From Bacillota bacterium (GTDB taxonomy: Bacteria > Bacillota > Clostridia > Acetivibrionales > DTU013), in contig JAFABI010000103.1 of assembly GCA_023426125.1 (NCBI GenBank), positions 186,001 through 250,000 on the forward strand: DNA of 64,000 bases, in the 5' to 3' direction. The notes below the pieces were generated by a model. It saw only the letters and a program-made list of their open reading frames with translations, had not been told where the DNA came from and searched no databases. Positions 43,874-53,239 of the stretch are shown piece by piece (position 1 is the stretch's first letter; each line of letters starts with the position of its first letter). The translations under genes and the position numbers were made by a program.

Positions 43874-45451
43874 TTACTTTTGTGCAGCAAGCCACGCACT
43901 GAACTGTTTCTGGTACTCTGCAATAACACTGTCAAGGCCTGCTTCTTTCATCTTTTTAATTGCTTGAGGGAATGAACTGTCATAATCTGTATAGCCCCAC
44001 TTTATTGGATATATGGTTGTTGCCAATAAAGAAGAACAATTTGCAAATTGCGTCTTTACGGGAGTGGGATCAAACGAAAAACCCATACCTATGAAATTCT
44101 GCGCCTTATCATCAAATGTTGCCTCATATTTTACTTGATCCGGGTCAGTAGCTGTTATATTAAACCTTTGATATGGCGCCCACCCTGCCTGCCACCAGCC
44201 AAATGAATACTTTGTCCAATCACTTTTATCATCTTTATTGTATTCAGTAACAGAGAGCTTTCTGTCACCTTCATTTTTCCAATGCTTTCCTTCTTCGCCA
44301 TACATCAGCAGATCCATATTTTCCTGCTTTCCGTACATCCAATCCATAAACATTACGGCAGCTTCAGGATATTGACTTGTTGCGGAAACAGTATTGCAGT
44401 TAGGATAAGCAAGTGTTCTAAGCATGGGTTTTTCGGGATTAAGTAAGAAGTTAACGGGATTTGCATCGGGATCATATTTCTGCATCGCAAACTTCGTCCC
44501 AAAGCTTCTGCTCGGCATAAATAAAAACTCGCCTTTATTCGTAATCTGGCTTGCCTGATCCGGCTTTATACTTAAGAAATCCGGATTTATCAAACCCATT
44601 GTGTATGCCTTGCGCATATATTCACAATCTTTTTTGAACTCAGGACTTTCCAGCCAGGATCCTACTTTACCATCGTTATAAATAACAGCTAGCTCCTCAT
44701 TCTGTTTCACAAAAAACGGATAGGTGTCATAAGTTCTTTCAAAGCTATAAAGCAATTGTTGAACCTGGCAAACCATATACCATTTCTTCCCAAGATTTTT
44801 TTGCAGCTGCGCAGATACATCAAGAACTTCATCAATCGTTGTCGGCTGCTTCAAGTCATATTTATCAAGCAAGTCCTTTCTCATTGTAATCCAGCCGTCC
44901 ACATTTGCCATTTCAATCCACATTGCCGGAATAGCGTATATTTTTCCGCTAATACTTGCTTGGGACCACGCCCAGTCCGGGATCATTTGTTTAAGCTTTG
45001 GAGCATACTCGGCAAGAAGGTCGTCCAAAGGTACTATCGCGTTTTTGGCAACCAGACCTGATGTATTGGGAATATTATTATCCATTGTATGAATCATCTC
45101 AAACTCTTCACCGGTAGCAAACATAACATTTGTTTTTTGTTCCCAGACATCCCACCCAATATATATGGGCTTATATTCCACATTTACTCCGTCCGCTTTT
45201 AACTTTTCGTTCACTAAACCTGCAACATAGTCAGTGTCCGGCTGTGTCGTCCCAGGCAGTACCCAGCGCATCGGCAAGATCGCCGCTGCAGTTGTGGTTC
45301 CCGTAGTTGCTTTTTCCGACGGGGTGGAAGAATTATCCGTCTGCTTATCTGCTGCAGCTCCTCCACAACCTGCCAATAGGCTGCCAAGTATAAGGACTGA
45401 CATTATAGCGGCAGCAATCTTAGTACGGTACATGTTCCCCATTGATTTCAT
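43874..45451 (-). CDS. Sugar ABC transporter substrate-binding lipoprotein, locus B
   Basis: A 525-residue exported lipoprotein with signal peptide and lipobox LAGC (Cys29) followed by a Ser/Thr/Asp-rich linker. It is an LplA-type large binding protein. The start at 45451 has AGGAGG at good spacing; a longer frame to 45496 lacks a ribosome site and would extend before the signal peptide. It lies downstream of the two locus B permease genes and upstream of GH78, suggesting capture of rhamnosylated oligosaccharides. Confidence 0.92.
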   Translation of the reverse strand: MKSMGNMYRTKIAAAIMSVLILGSLLAGCGGAAADKQTDNSSTPSEKATTGTTTAAAILPMRWVLPGTTQPDTDYVAGLVNEKLKADGVNVEYKPIYIGWDVWEQKTNVMFATGEEFEMIHTMDNNIPNTSGLVAKNAIVPLDDLLAEYAPKLKQMIPDWAWSQASISGKIYAIPAMWIEMANVDGWITMRKDLLDKYDLKQPTTIDEVLDVSAQLQKNLGKKWYMVCQVQQLLYSFERTYDTYPFFVKQNEELAVIYNDGKVGSWLESPEFKKDCEYMRKAYTMGLINPDFLSIKPDQASQITNKGEFLFMPSRSFGTKFAMQKYDPDANPVNFLLNPEKPMLRTLAYPNCNTVSATSQYPEAAVMFMDWMYGKQENMDLLMYGEEGKHWKNEGDRKLSVTEYNKDDKSDWTKYSFGWWQAGWAPYQRFNITATDPDQVKYEATFDDKAQNFIGMGFSFDPTPVKTQFANCSSLLATTIYPIKWGYTDYDSSFPQAIKKMKEAGLDSVIAEYQKQFSAWLAAQK

Positions 45452-45516
45452 TACAAATCCTCCTAGTCTACTATTATTATTTTTTATCGGATGCAATTTG
45501 GAGCACCCGGTAAAAG

Positions 45517-46422
45517 TCAGCCTTTGACCCCTCCTATTACAAGGCCTTTGACAAAATATTTCTGCAAAAATGGATACATGAAAACGATTGGTCCTATAGT
45601 TAAGACGACGGTAGCCATCTTCAGCGATTCTGCCGGAGGCGAGTTGGTTGCTCCCGCGTTTATGCCCATGCGCTGAAGGTTTTGTATTGCTGATATGCTT
45701 GATTGCAGATTATACAAAAAATACTGTAAAGGGTACAGTCTGTCATTACTTACGAGCATAATGGCATTGAACCAGTCATTCCAATAACCAATGGCATAAA
45801 AGAGTGCTACTGCAGCCAAAACAGGTATTGAAAGCGGGATAATAATCCTGAAAGCGATAACAATATCATTCGCTCCATCGATTTTGGCAGATTCTGTAAA
45901 TGAATCAGGAATGCCCCTCATAAAATTCCGCACAAGCATGAGATTAAACGGACTGAATAAAAGATTCGGTACAATCAGTGCCAAAATGTTTTCCTTCAAT
46001 CCAAGTGCGCTATTAATCATATACCATGGAACAAGACCCGCATTAAACAGCATAGTGATGATAAAAAATACCGATAATTTGTTCCTACAGGCAACTTGCC
46101 TGTTTGACAGTGTAAAGGCTGCCATGGCGGTGATAGTAACGGCCAGCAATGTCCCTGCTACCGTTATGAAAATGCTTATTGCATAACTGTTGTAAACCAT
46201 ATTGTTGAAAAGATACTTCCCGTTACGTATATTGGCAGTAAAAACATTCTCATAAGCTGCAACGGAAAATTTTGCAGGGAAATAACTGTATCCGTTATTT
46301 TCAATAGCTGCCTCATCAGTAAATGAGACCAGAATTACCAGTATTAGCGGTAGAACACATACGAACGAAAATGCTGTGATTACAATATAATTAATTATAT
46401 CGAAAACCGATGTCTTTTTCAT
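45517..46422 (-). CDS. Carbohydrate ABC permease, LplC type, locus B
   Basis: A 301-residue six-helix permease with the EAA-type loop ESAKIDGANDIVIAFRIIIP and the C-terminal FVKGLVIGGVKG tail. It lies between the LplB-type permease gene (66-base gap) and the binding-protein gene. Confidence 0.92.
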   Translation of the reverse strand: MKKTSVFDIINYIVITAFSFVCVLPLILVILVSFTDEAAIENNGYSYFPAKFSVAAYENVFTANIRNGKYLFNNMVYNSYAISIFITVAGTLLAVTITAMAAFTLSNRQVACRNKLSVFFIITMLFNAGLVPWYMINSALGLKENILALIVPNLLFSPFNLMLVRNFMRGIPDSFTESAKIDGANDIVIAFRIIIPLSIPVLAAVALFYAIGYWNDWFNAIMLVSNDRLYPLQYFLYNLQSSISAIQNLQRMGINAGATNSPPAESLKMATVVLTIGPIVFMYPFLQKYFVKGLVIGGVKG

Positions 46423-46488
46423 AAATACTCCTTCTTTTCGGGCTCAAAAGATTCACCTTAATAGAACCCATTTTATTCGGAACCCTAT

Positions 46489-47472
46489 TTAAAATAGCGC
46501 TCCATCCTGGAATTTTCTTCTTATAAGCATGTTAGAGAAGAATATAAAAATGAAACCCAGCAGTGACTGGTACATTCCCACAGCCATAGCCCATGAGGGG
46601 TCGCCTATTTTGCGGAGAGCCCTGAAAACAAAGGTGTCAATTACATCCGTGGCAGGCAGCAGAGTACCGTTATCTCCTATAATGGCATAGATCATACCGA
46701 AATCACCATAAAATATTCTTCCGACAGCAAGCAATCCAAGAATACAGGCGGTAGGCATCAACAACGGAAGTGTAATCGATTTAATCCTTTGCCAGCGGTT
46801 CGCCCCGTCAATTGTAGCAGCCTCGTTTAGAGATTCATCAATTCCGGTTATCGCAGCCATGTATATTACAATAGTGTTTCCTGCCTCTCTCCACACGCGC
46901 AGCAGCACAAGCAGCAGTGTCCATATTTGCGGCATCGAATACCAATTTTGCTGCTGAATACCGATTGCTTTAAGCATGTTATTAACCACGCCATAATTCG
47001 AATTGAAAAAACTATAAGCCACATAGCTTACAATAATCCACGATAGGAAATACGGAAAAATCATGGTGGATTGAGTAATCTTTTTAAAAGCCTTGTTTGT
47101 AACCTCATTCAATAAAATTGCAATTGTCAATGCAATCAATGTAGTAAAAGTCAGGAATAAAAAATTTAGTTTTATTGTATTAAAGGTAACGCTTACGGCG
47201 TCAGGACTATTAAAAAAGAATTTGAAATTGTCAAGTCCGGCCCATTTGCTATGCAGAATCCCTTCTTTGTAGTTAAACTTCTGGAAAGCTATAATCATAT
47301 ACGGTAAAGTACAGTATCCATAGATAAAAGAATACAGCATTGCAGGCAGCAGCAGCAAATAGGAGTATGGATTATTTACTATATCCCTGAAAATTGAAAT
47401 CCTTTTATACGAATAACTCTTGGAAACAGAACTCGTTTTTGTTGTTTGCTCACCTGGCACTAATTTTTTCAA
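46489..47472 (-). CDS. Carbohydrate ABC permease, LplB type, locus B
   Basis: A 327-residue permease with about six helices and the EAA loop NEAATIDGANRWQRIKSITLP. First gene of the locus B transport operon, transcribed in the same direction as the regulator gene upstream but separated from it by 299 bases, so it probably has its own promoter there. The gap is AT-rich with poly-T and poly-A tracts and no gene. Confidence 0.92.
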   Translation of the reverse strand: MKKLVPGEQTTKTSSVSKSYSYKRISIFRDIVNNPYSYLLLLPAMLYSFIYGYCTLPYMIIAFQKFNYKEGILHSKWAGLDNFKFFFNSPDAVSVTFNTIKLNFLFLTFTTLIALTIAILLNEVTNKAFKKITQSTMIFPYFLSWIIVSYVAYSFFNSNYGVVNNMLKAIGIQQQNWYSMPQIWTLLLVLLRVWREAGNTIVIYMAAITGIDESLNEAATIDGANRWQRIKSITLPLLMPTACILGLLAVGRIFYGDFGMIYAIIGDNGTLLPATDVIDTFVFRALRKIGDPSWAMAVGMYQSLLGFIFIFFSNMLIRRKFQDGALF

Positions 47473-47771
47473 ATGTTATCCCATCCTCATAATTTGATAA
47501 ATCCAGACTGCTTTAAAATGTGGGTTCATACCGGTATTGAAGGATTTGTTGCAGCAGCCGTTTGCATATTTATCATAAACTGCGGTTCCAATCTTGTAAA
47601 TTTCAAAATCCAACACTTTCTTTTTTTTTTAACAATTTCACTTCAATTTTCAATACCTCGCAAAAAAACACAAGAATTCTTATGATGCTTAATATTAAAA
47701 GCATTTCAGGACTTCAATCCAATTCATTGTTGTTTTTTGAATAGATTTACAAATTTTAAACAACCGATAAA

Positions 47772-50120
47772 TTACAAGTTTTTATCTGTAAATGGCGTTT
47801 TGGCTTCCTGCGCTATTTGATTTCTATATTGATTTGGTGTCATCCCATTTGTCTTTTTGAATAATGTAAAGAAATATGAATTGTTACTTATACCTACCAG
47901 TCTACAGATTTCGGCAGATGAATCGCTCGTTTCCTTTAGAAGCTCTTTTGCCTTATCCAATCGCACATTATTCAGATAGTCATTAAAAGAAAGGTTTGTG
48001 GCTGTCTTAAACAGCTTCCCCAGATAATTGGAAGAAAGGTTTACCTGTTCTGCAATCCCATCTAAGCAAAGATTCGGATCAATGTACTGTTCCCGGATTA
48101 CTTTTTCGATATTCGTAATAACCTGCATATTTCTACGTTTCTTCTTCTCTTCAATACGCATTATGATGGCAAAACAATACTCACGGATACTTGTCTCAAC
48201 CTCTTCAATTGTTTCTTTTTTTGAAATTTCAAGAACTAACCGATGAAAATCCATCCTTTCATCACTACCCAAAAGAAGAGAGTTGTTGAAATGCTTCAGT
48301 ATTGAAAGCAGGAGCTGATTGATATACAGATATATATTTTTATAGGTCATCGCAGAGATACTCATAACGAAACTGTGAATTTCTTTCTCAACAGCCTTTT
48401 TGTTATTTAGCTGCAAAGCGTCTATTATATTTCTTTCGAGTTTTACCGGGTATTCATCTTCTTCCGAAATTCTTGATTTGACCTTGTCATGATCAATGAC
48501 CGAGCCATGTCCGAACAGTATCCTGTAGCTCGCATAATCATCGGCTGACTGATAGGAAAGATAAATATTCTCTTTTGTATCAACAATATCACCAATACCT
48601 ATCGTTAAAGTGAACTTGAAATAATGACAGAAGGACTTTTGGATCTCTGCGAGAGTCTCCGTCATTCCCTGTGGAAGCGCTGGGGATTTCAGCTGCATAA
48701 GCATGACTACATGATCCTTATCCGTATTGACAGCATTATTCTTACATAGGTTTCCAATTAATTCACTGGCAATATTACATATGGCGAAACGCAGCAATCC
48801 CTGGTCCTTACGGCTTAAACCGCTAAAATGATAATCATACCTGTCTATTTTAAAAACAAGAACACAAAAGTTGGGAGCATCAAGCTTAATTTTGGATTCC
48901 TTCAAGCTTTTAATCGCATCCGACCATTCATTTATATTCCCGGTTAGCAAAGAATTGAAATAGTTTTCCTCCAATACCGGAAAAACTGATTTCAACGACA
49001 TTTCAAGCGAATTAGCCTTGTCCTGCGCACGGGAAAAAGTTTCAGAAAGCATGTCATACTCATTCAGGCCTTTTTTTAATTTTTGCCCCTCCGTCACGCC
49101 TCCTACCTTCTTTAGAAGAGATTGCAGCGGGTTATATATTTTTTTCGTTTGAACAAATGAAATAAGTATTCCTATGAAAATAAACACTACACAGATAGAA
49201 ATTACAATGTTGCGCAACGTATATAGACTGGAAAGAAGCAAATGGTATGGTTTTATACTGACATAGATCCATCCGTTCTTTTCAGACTTAATGAAGTTGA
49301 TTAACTGCCTTTCTCCATTGATTTTCTCTATGAAATATCCTTTATTATCATGGGAATCAATTATTTTCTTTATGTGGCTTTCAGAATACATATTCTTCAT
49401 AAAAAATCCGGAATGCGTATCAGACAATACGATCCCTTTAGGATCCATAATCATAAGTTCGCCTTTCAGGTTATCATTCGCTTTCCGCATTGTATCCTGC
49501 AGGAAGTCCGTACGAATACTTACAACCATTGCATATTTTGCAGGCATAAGGTATGTAAGATTCGGATAGATGATATATGTCAATACATGGACAGGAATAC
49601 CTGAAGACGGACTAAAACTATTGTTGCTTTCAATTCGTGGTATTAGTTCGGAATATTTTATGTTTACATTGTCATTACTTGTATTGTTGATTTGATTAAC
49701 AATTACTTTTGGAACCTCTATATTGATTCCTTCCGTATTCAAATATTTTTTTATATTGCCGTTATAAATCATGATGGAATTAATAAATGGGTAAATCACC
49801 TTTAAATTGCTAAGCTCTTTTGAAATCTGATACTCAAGAACAGGCTCGGATTCTTTTTCAAACATAAAGGACATGATATTATTATCACTCAACATCTGTG
49901 AACCAACAGTATACATCTGTTCGTAAACCATATCCGAAGAATAGCTGATTTGCGAAAGCATGGCCTCGGACACCCTGTTAATCTCCAATGTAGAACTGAA
50001 TGAGAAAAGCTGGAATAGAATTATGCAAACAAGGATGATACCAAGAGTAATAATGGAAATATACGAGATAAGAATTTTACTATAAACCTTATAGTAAAGT
50101 ATACTCTTTAAAAGCTTCAT
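47772..50120 (-). CDS. Membrane-bound AraC-family one-component regulator, locus B
   Basis: A 782-residue protein: N-terminal membrane helix (about 13-35), large extracellular sensor region (about 40-295), second helix (about 300-322), a cytoplasmic linker with a GGDEF-like degenerate region (about 390-545), and a C-terminal AraC double helix-turn-helix (about 675-770; LDGIAEQVNLSSNYLGKLF and SAEICRLVGISNNSYFFTLFK). It likely couples sensing of an external sugar or loaded binding protein directly to transcription of locus B. Codon use is AT-rich compared with locus C. Confidence 0.9.
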   Translation of the reverse strand: MKLLKSILYYKVYSKILISYISIITLGIILVCIILFQLFSFSSTLEINRVSEAMLSQISYSSDMVYEQMYTVGSQMLSDNNIMSFMFEKESEPVLEYQISKELSNLKVIYPFINSIMIYNGNIKKYLNTEGINIEVPKVIVNQINNTSNDNVNIKYSELIPRIESNNSFSPSSGIPVHVLTYIIYPNLTYLMPAKYAMVVSIRTDFLQDTMRKANDNLKGELMIMDPKGIVLSDTHSGFFMKNMYSESHIKKIIDSHDNKGYFIEKINGERQLINFIKSEKNGWIYVSIKPYHLLLSSLYTLRNIVISICVVFIFIGILISFVQTKKIYNPLQSLLKKVGGVTEGQKLKKGLNEYDMLSETFSRAQDKANSLEMSLKSVFPVLEENYFNSLLTGNINEWSDAIKSLKESKIKLDAPNFCVLVFKIDRYDYHFSGLSRKDQGLLRFAICNIASELIGNLCKNNAVNTDKDHVVMLMQLKSPALPQGMTETLAEIQKSFCHYFKFTLTIGIGDIVDTKENIYLSYQSADDYASYRILFGHGSVIDHDKVKSRISEEDEYPVKLERNIIDALQLNNKKAVEKEIHSFVMSISAMTYKNIYLYINQLLLSILKHFNNSLLLGSDERMDFHRLVLEISKKETIEEVETSIREYCFAIIMRIEEKKKRRNMQVITNIEKVIREQYIDPNLCLDGIAEQVNLSSNYLGKLFKTATNLSFNDYLNNVRLDKAKELLKETSDSSAEICRLVGISNNSYFFTLFKKTNGMTPNQYRNQIAQEAKTPFTDKNL

Positions 50121-50483
50121 TATTGCTTACTCCTTTTTTATTCTACTAGCGTGCTTACTACATCCACCTTTTTTCATTTCAAACCTATGGTTTAAGATGA
50201 ACTCGCCAGAATCTAACTAAATTACCAATTTCCTAAACATATAGACCTTCATCTATAAAATAAATTTATGCGCATGCGGATATCGATTATCGTATCCGTT
50301 TAGTACAACACGGTTGACAACCACATGCTGCGTGTGCAGGCAGCCCTGTTTTTGCAGATAATACATTGCAGATTTCCCCCCATGATTTTGACCAGTTTAG
50401 CCATAGATAGCCAATACAAGTCCATGTGTAATTATCATATCAGAAGATTTCAATACTTACAACCAAAAAGGAGGAACATAATT

Positions 50484-50555
50484 ATGGCACAAAAAAATCC
50501 AATGAAAATGTATTTCTTCGCTGCAGGATCCGTCAACCAACTTTTCTTTGTATAA
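50484..50555 (+). other. 23-codon frame with strong ribosome site, possible truncated gene start
   Basis: AAGGAGG precedes an ATG giving MAQKNPMKMYFFAAGSVNQ and a stop four codons later. The N-terminus looks like a plausible protein start, but the frame ends abruptly inside the mazF remnant read on the other strand. It may be the leading stub of a gene lost by recombination. I do not recognise a family. Confidence 0.25.
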
Positions 50556-50706
50556 CGTTTTTCACTTCAGCGATACACTCCTCATCCAGTACGCCAATTC
50601 TTTTTTTGCGCCTTGATTTATCAACACACCTGATTTGATCAGGGGCTATCCGGCACTTCTACCTTCCACGAAAACCTCAACACGGGAAGGATACTTTTTT
50701 CTGCGC
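50533..50706 (-). pseudogene. MazF/PemK toxin gene remnant (C-terminal part, frameshifted)
   Basis: Translation of the minus strand gives RRKKYPSRVEV in one frame and, after a disruption, DQIRCVDKSRRKKRIGVLD followed by EECIAEVKNVI and a stop in another. These match the conserved MazF blocks around KKYPTHVEV and EQIRTIDKRRLKEKIG. The N-terminal half is missing and no MazE-type antitoxin gene is beside it, so this is a dead fragment of a type II toxin-antitoxin module. Confidence 0.7.
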
Positions 50707-50821
50707 AACAGATTTTATTTATTTTCTATTCATGATATTTTCCCCGGACTCTAGCTGGAAAAAGCAGCAAGGCTCCGGAGAGACGAAAAAAAAAGATGTT
50801 CGTATCCTTTTCAGGTTACTA

Positions 50822-50868
50822 TTCGGAATCCTTACGGATTAGCTATAATAAATCCGTAAGGATCCGAA
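50822..50868 (-). terminator. Long stem-loop downstream of the locus C operon
   Basis: An 18-bp stem with one bulged base (TTCGGATCCTTACGGATT as one arm) and a 10-base loop, 22 bases past the YczE-family stop. No T-run follows, so factor-independent termination is uncertain; mRNA 3' protection is possible. Confidence 0.5.
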
Positions 50869-50889
50869 AGCTGATAAAAAGATAATAAA

Positions 50890-51525
50890 CTATTGTGATC
50901 GAAGAAAGCGCCGCAGAAGCAGAGCCAGCAGCGGACTAAGGCAGTCAACAAGCACGCCGATCAGCGCTATATTGATTAAAGTGCCAATGCCAATGGTTCC
51001 GCCCAGTATCCGGGCAACCGCCAGCGCGGCAGCGCTGAAGATGAACATACCGAAACCATAGGTTTTGCGACAAAGGCGAGCGATGGTGAGCACCAGCATA
51101 TCCATAGGCTGCACGCCGGCCTGCAACGGGAGATACCAGCCAATTGCCACTGCATTGCACAAGATTCCCAGTACCGTCACCATCAGGCGTAGCTCAAAAG
51201 GAGACTGTACGCTGATGAAGCCCTTTAGCAGATATTGGAACAGGGATATGAACGGCCCGGTTAACAGGCACATCATTACCGACCCGACCCCAACCAGAGA
51301 TCGGTCATAGAATAAAAACACCGCCAATAGGATACCATTAAGCAGGAAATTCACAGTGCCCAAAGCCAACCCCAATTGCTGCCCGATCCCCTGCTGCAGG
51401 CAAGTGTATACGTCGGAGCCGAGGCCGGCCAAAATGCACATGGCAATTCCCAACCCCAGCAACGCTGCTGCAAACCAAAGTGCCACCAGACGGCGCGGCG
51501 GCAGCAAATTGGGCAATTTCCTCAC
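50890..51525 (-). CDS. YczE/YitT-family integral membrane protein, locus C
   Basis: A 211-residue protein with five to six helices matching the YczE/YyaS/YitT group (GIAMCILAGLGSDVYTCLQQG near the start, LPLQAGVQPMDMLVL in the middle). Function is unknown. The start is best placed at a GTG (51525) with GGGAGG upstream; that GTG overlaps the stop of the DUF4091 gene (GTGA), indicating translational coupling. A longer frame to 51588 lies inside the DUF4091 gene. It is the last gene of locus C, so it may serve the same transport or metabolic task. Confidence 0.8.
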   Translation of the reverse strand: MRKLPNLLPPRRLVALWFAAALLGLGIAMCILAGLGSDVYTCLQQGIGQQLGLALGTVNFLLNGILLAVFLFYDRSLVGVGSVMMCLLTGPFISLFQYLLKGFISVQSPFELRLMVTVLGILCNAVAIGWYLPLQAGVQPMDMLVLTIARLCRKTYGFGMFIFSAAALAVARILGGTIGIGTLINIALIGVLVDCLSPLLALLLRRFLRSQ

Positions 51526-53225
51526 GGCCGCGCTTCCTCCCTTGCTCTCGTCAGGCGCCGCTCCACCTCCGCGGCAGCCGTCTCCCAAAGATCCAAAAGA
51601 TAATCCGGTCCACTGGGATACTGATCGAATCGGATATCCAGTCGGCCTTTGTCTTCTACAATATCCATCACGAATTCACGGCTGGTGAGGGATTCCAGAA
51701 ACTCCAGCAGTTGTACATCCGCCATGGCATCAGCTAGTACGGGCAGACGCATCGACTCCACAGGGTCTCCATCTACGCCGGGATACACCAAGAACGGGTC
51801 ACCGGCAGGGAATGAGTCCTCCGCATCATTGACACGGTAGGGATCAATGGGATGCAGCGAATACTGGCAATTGTAGAAATTGTACCCCCAGTGCAAGAAA
51901 CCCTGCATGCAGTATTTATATAGCTGCACGCCAAGGATACGGTTACGCCAAGCGGGCATGGCGATATAGCGGTTGCTTACACGGTAACCCTGTGCGCAGC
52001 AGTAATATACCCAGGCACTGGAGAGACCGGCGTCCAAAAATTCATGGATGGAGTCGTTGGTGGGGACGGGTTTTTGTACCACGCCTTTTTTATACAGCTC
52101 TATGTGGCTCAGCGCATCGATGACGGGCATGTCGCCAATATGAGGGCGAACCATATCTAGCGCCGCCTGATAGGTATCGGCATTGTAGATGGTCGGCTCG
52201 TCTGAGATGTGAAAGAACGTGCGCTCTAAAATATCCGCCTTACGAAGTTCATCCATGAGCGTAGGCAAAAATAAGTCCAAAAACTTCTTGTAGCTTCCGT
52301 CGCATACCGGTGTGTGCCAGCCGAAAATCTTTTCCTCACGGCCATCCACCAAAGCTACCACCTTGGGCGGATATTTAGCTCCCCACTGTGTGAATAGGTG
52401 CGACATTTCAAAATAATCGAACCCGATATCCTTGCACAAACCCACCCAGCGTCGAAAATTGGAGTAGTCGAAGCGGTATTCGCCGCCCTGCTTTTCGATA
52501 TGCACTAGCTGCGTGGTGGTCCGCTCGCCGCCAATCAGTGTATCCAACGCAGGCGTGAACAGCGGTGTAAGGATCATATTTATTCCCCGGGAGGCCGCCT
52601 TGCGCAAAAAGCGTTCCACAATAGCCCAATGTTGATTGGAAAACACCTCGCAGCCATAGTGGTCAGCCAGACAGTCAGGGTAAAACCATTCGGTATGGAT
52701 CAGTCGCTGGCGGGGCAACTGGACGGGCACGACATGCAGGATGAGCTCCTTGCGCACCAATACAGTGCCGTCGGTGCCGGTAAATACAAGTTCCACATGG
52801 CGGTCACCGCCCAGTGCGTCGGAAGGGATTTCGCAGTCAATCCACAGGGCGCGCCACTGCTCAATAATCATCTGCACGCCGTCTTCAAAGGGGGCCAGAA
52901 TATCCGGATACAGGCCCGGCTGGTCGCCCAGATACTCCGAGTCGTGCTTTTTTTCACAGGGAAACAGAACAGGCACATACTCTACCCGCCGAATCAATAC
53001 CTGACCTTCAAAGTCCCCTTCTACCCGTACATGGGCAAGGGGGTTGCGCGTCGCTTGCTCGGTGGTTTGGTTTACATAGTATTCGCCGTGGAAGCAGTAT
53101 GCCGCCTGAAAAGAGACACGCTGCCCGAGGAAACCCGTCAGCCTGCGAAGCGGACGGGCGTTCAGCATACCGCCTTTGGGCAGCACCTTTTCCAGCGCAC
53201 TGATAATATGTACGTCATAATCCAT
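51522..53225 (-). CDS. DUF4091 (GH123-like) glycoside hydrolase, locus C
   Basis: A 567-residue protein. The C-terminal half has the DUF4091 pattern (FFHISDEPTIYNADTYQ, then SSAWVYYCCAQGYRVSNRYIA and LHWGYNFYN), related to GH123 beta-N-acetylgalactosaminidases. The Asp-Glu pair in ISDEPT is a catalytic candidate. There is no signal peptide, so an intracellular role on imported glycan is likely. The start at 53225 (MDYDVHII) has AAAGGAG at 8-9 bases; a TTG-initiated frame to 53243 is unlikely. It lies 15 bases after the second permease gene. Confidence 0.75.
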   Translation of the reverse strand: MDYDVHIISALEKVLPKGGMLNARPLRRLTGFLGQRVSFQAAYCFHGEYYVNQTTEQATRNPLAHVRVEGDFEGQVLIRRVEYVPVLFPCEKKHDSEYLGDQPGLYPDILAPFEDGVQMIIEQWRALWIDCEIPSDALGGDRHVELVFTGTDGTVLVRKELILHVVPVQLPRQRLIHTEWFYPDCLADHYGCEVFSNQHWAIVERFLRKAASRGINMILTPLFTPALDTLIGGERTTTQLVHIEKQGGEYRFDYSNFRRWVGLCKDIGFDYFEMSHLFTQWGAKYPPKVVALVDGREEKIFGWHTPVCDGSYKKFLDLFLPTLMDELRKADILERTFFHISDEPTIYNADTYQAALDMVRPHIGDMPVIDALSHIELYKKGVVQKPVPTNDSIHEFLDAGLSSAWVYYCCAQGYRVSNRYIAMPAWRNRILGVQLYKYCMQGFLHWGYNFYNCQYSLHPIDPYRVNDAEDSFPAGDPFLVYPGVDGDPVESMRLPVLADAMADVQLLEFLESLTSREFVMDIVEDKGRLDIRFDQYPSGPDYLLDLWETAAAEVERRLTRAREEARP

Positions 53226-53239
53226 AAACAAAGCTCCTT

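Larger units (their letters stand above)
50121..50889. other. Decayed intergenic region between loci B and C
   Basis: 769 bases without an intact gene. It contains a mazF remnant (50533-50706), a 23-codon frame with a strong ribosome site (50484-50555), a small CGGATA/TATCCG stem (about 50278-50299), and a long stem-loop at 50822-50868 following the YczE-family gene. Confidence 0.5.

Noticed and set aside
50890..51588. ATG-initiated longer form of the YczE-family protein
   Set aside because: The extra N-terminal residues are encoded within the DUF4091 gene and lack membrane-protein character; the GTG with GGGAGG is preferred.
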